Source: Tillus elongatus (Eukaryota > Arthropoda > Insecta > Coleoptera > Cleridae). From it: a stretch of 64,000 nt of DNA. Location: positions 86,228,858 to 86,292,857 of the forward strand of contig OZ023268.1 in the NCBI GenBank assembly GCA_964006375.1, in the 5' to 3' direction. Shown here piece by piece: positions 61,740 through 64,000 of this stretch. Every line of letters begins with the position of its first letter. Position 1 is the stretch's first letter. The translations under genes were made by a program, and so were the position numbers. The notes under the pieces were generated by a model. The model saw nothing but the letters and a program-made list of their open reading frames with translations, was not told the origin of the DNA and did not search any database.

Positions 61740-62300
61740 CAGGGTGTAAATTGTAATAGGTTACACCAGAGTTCTCTTGAAAATTGATGAGAATTTCGAA
61801 AATTAAAAAAGATCGATTTTGCTTGCAAAGGGAACTCTAACAGAATCTGTAGCATTCAACCCCAACAGGGGTGACTTTCACCCCCTTAAATTGAATAGGG
61901 GAAGCAGGTAGAGTGGAACCTTTTTGGAAAGCTTTTATGATTTTTAAAATGTACCGATTAGCTTTTTTGATATTCGATTTCAAAAATATAAAATGGTAGT
62001 ATTTATTTTGTTGTTACCAATCTTCCGTTCTGCTGTAATAGCCTAATAAAAAAATAATAACAAAACAAACTAAAAATGAAGTTAATGTGAATCTTGAATA
62101 AACAACAGGCAAAGCTTATGCTCCGGCTGTCTCAGGGTGGTTCGGGTTGAACGTTTTTCTTTCAACTCTGGTTGTATATTTATGGAAGGAGCATTAATTC
62201 AATAAACAATTTATAAGGGGTCAGCAGTCTTATATGTCCGCAGTCGACTGCAAACTATAGATGGTCAGTGTTTATTCACGACACGGCTGAATTAGAAAAA
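61740..62300. mobile_element. One end of a possible Tc1/mariner-type MITE
   Basis: TA followed by CAGGGTGTAAATTG at 61740 resembles MITE ends in this window, and the following text (CACCCCTGTTGG-type complement) is repeat-like. No inverted partner was found, so this is a weak call. Confidence 0.25.
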
Positions 62301-64000
62301 TTGATATAAATGTGCTAGGTAATGCTTGGCCTAAAAGTAATTGTTACAATAACATCAATGGAAGGATGAAAAGCAAGAGCATCAAGTCATAGGCACGTCC
62401 AGTATACTAACCTAAGCTTTAAATGAGGAGCAAAAAAATTATAGGACCCGTAAAACATGTAATAAAACATTGACCAAAACAATTCACTTACTAAATTAAA
62501 GTTTTAGTTTTTCTTTATTAGAAAATAATAAAATAGATAATATACCTATATAAATATAATACGTGCACAAATTAACATGTAAGTGTATAAATATTTAAAT
62601 TACTGGGTAAAATTAAAATATAGACATTGTATGATAATATTTTGATAAGGTCTTGATTTTTAAACCTGGTCAATTTAAAACAAAGGTATTATATCTGATG
62701 GGTTAACGGTGTATTGATAATTATTAACTTCGTAAATTTGGAATATCAATAGTTATAATAATATGAGCATATAACATATAAGCATTGAACAATATTATCT
62801 TTCCCGTAATTGGCTGCCAAGAACGTTCACATAAATTATTACAGAAGAGCTAAAAAAAATCGTATAGATTAAATAAACAAGACTACCTAACATTTCATAA
62901 ATTTTATGCGGAGGTTTACATTTAAGCCGTGACATATCTCCGAATAGTCAACATGAATGGTGTGAAGTGTATTTAATTCACTAGCATAATAGTCCACAAA
63001 ACGATTCTCATTATTCCTGCTAATCCCATTAAATTCCGGGACAACATAGTCGATATAAAATTGGGAGGTACTTATCTTAGGAACCAATCCTGGACAGTGC
63101 CGGGGAGGCCACGGGATCCAAATAGCATCTGCTAGCTAATTGCTGGACGGGAAGATCTCTGGGCCAAAGGTCCTCACGCTAATACCTGGGGATAAATGGT
63201 TGGGGTGAAATCTCGTAACCTGCTGGGTGGTTTTATCCAACGTAACTCGAAATGAGGCAGATTTCGGAGCCTTCCGGACAGAATACGGATTACTCCCACG
63301 ATTACTCACTCAGAAGCAAACATCAAAAAGGGCCACTTCAAGCAAATCCTGTGGAAATGCAATGGCGTCCGTAAGGAATATGCGATAACCGAAAACTTAA
63401 ACATTATAACTTACCAACTGCAGAACATAACAGCCAGTCACAACAATTACCAATTACCATAAAATACAATGACTTTACACATAACCGTTGTCTAAAAGAC
63501 ACAATAAAATACAACAGCTCACAATAAGATATGCAAATCAAAAATGGCAAACGGACAGTTCTCGTAAGAAAACGGGAAAAGCAGCATAGAAAAAAACCGT
63601 TCGAAGTAGGGTTTCGAAGAGTGGCAGATGGAAACTCTAGATTCAAATATTCAAAAATACACAAATTTACGATGTGCAAAACTATAAACTTGACATGATG
63701 AACTCTGAATATATAACACATTCAAGTGTTACCTAAGTGGATGAAATGAAAGGCAGAAATTGCTTTTTAATGAACTGAACATTTTTGAAAAATATTCCTC
63801 TCGTGGAGGTGGCAGTGGTCACATATTGCCAACACAAATATGTTAAAGAATCTATACTTTAAACATCTGAACCATTCAGTAGCGGGTATTGTTTCAACCT
63901 ATCTAATTGTATGATTAATTTCAAATTTCCCGGCGTTTTGAGCACAGCATGTTATTGTTAACCGATAATACGTGACTGCAGAAACTGACAGCTTAGATTC
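62301..64000. other. Region upstream of the TTC36 exons; GC-richer unknown repeat at 63090-63400
   Basis: Mostly AT-rich. Bases 63090-63400 (GTGCCGGGGAGGCCACGGGA, GATAAATGGTTGGGGTGAAA) are GC-richer than their surroundings and look like a fragment of a retroelement UTR. No TTC36 5' exon is recognisable. Confidence 0.35.

Overview
This is an AT-rich, intron-containing animal genome segment, almost certainly from an insect; the mix of jockey/R1-like LINEs, Penelope, mariner/pogo and Polinton elements would suit a beetle, but the order cannot be proven from the window. Only two host genes are supported. SEC62, an ER protein-translocation subunit, is complete: seven coding exons on the + strand from 9851 to 40666, 379 residues, every splice junction GT-AG and phase-consistent. 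The last two coding exons of a TTC36-like TPR gene lie on the - strand at 60998-61452; its 5' exons are not seen here.

Nearly everything else is mobile DNA. Region 1-9400: a LINE tail with irregular repeats, a Tc1/mariner-type MITE, a fold-back repeat, a LINE 3' end, a complete but broken pogo-type transposon (5693-8413) and a tRNA-related SINE with an 11-bp target duplication. SEC62 introns 2-4: a hAT-like element with a nested MITE, a Tigger-like deletion derivative, a DD41D mariner with long inverted repeats, Penelope-type remnants with hammerhead-ribozyme-like motifs, and a dispersed family carrying long (TA)n arrays (Helentron/DINE-like by inference). Intron 6 (31367-40524) holds a nest of at least four LINE copies and an internally deleted mariner transposase. 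42655-48302 holds a LINE RNase H fragment and a near-intact two-ORF LINE.

The most striking object is an 8.5-kb Polinton/Maverick-like (adintovirus-like) element at 50796-59304. It has 6-bp target duplications (TGCAGG), AG...CT termini and long terminal inverted repeats. It carries a morphogenesis cassette (truncated major capsid, minor capsid, adenain-type protease, pX/pVI-like membrane-active protein, packaging ATPase), a DUF8207-type protein, a fibre-like protein with a phage-type motif, a stand-alone chromodomain and a KilA-N protein with a broken C-terminal part. No protein-primed DNA polymerase and no integrase core were found, so it looks non-autonomous. Both inverted repeats carry a perfect ecdysone-receptor-type IR1 palindrome, several TGACGTCA palindromes, a tRNA-like sequence and a GGCGCC-rich block.

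The host genes do not form a pathway. SEC62 is expanded to about 31 kb by insertions, and the Polinton lies about 1.7 kb beyond the TTC36 3' end. All family names rest on reading the sequence; no database search was run.
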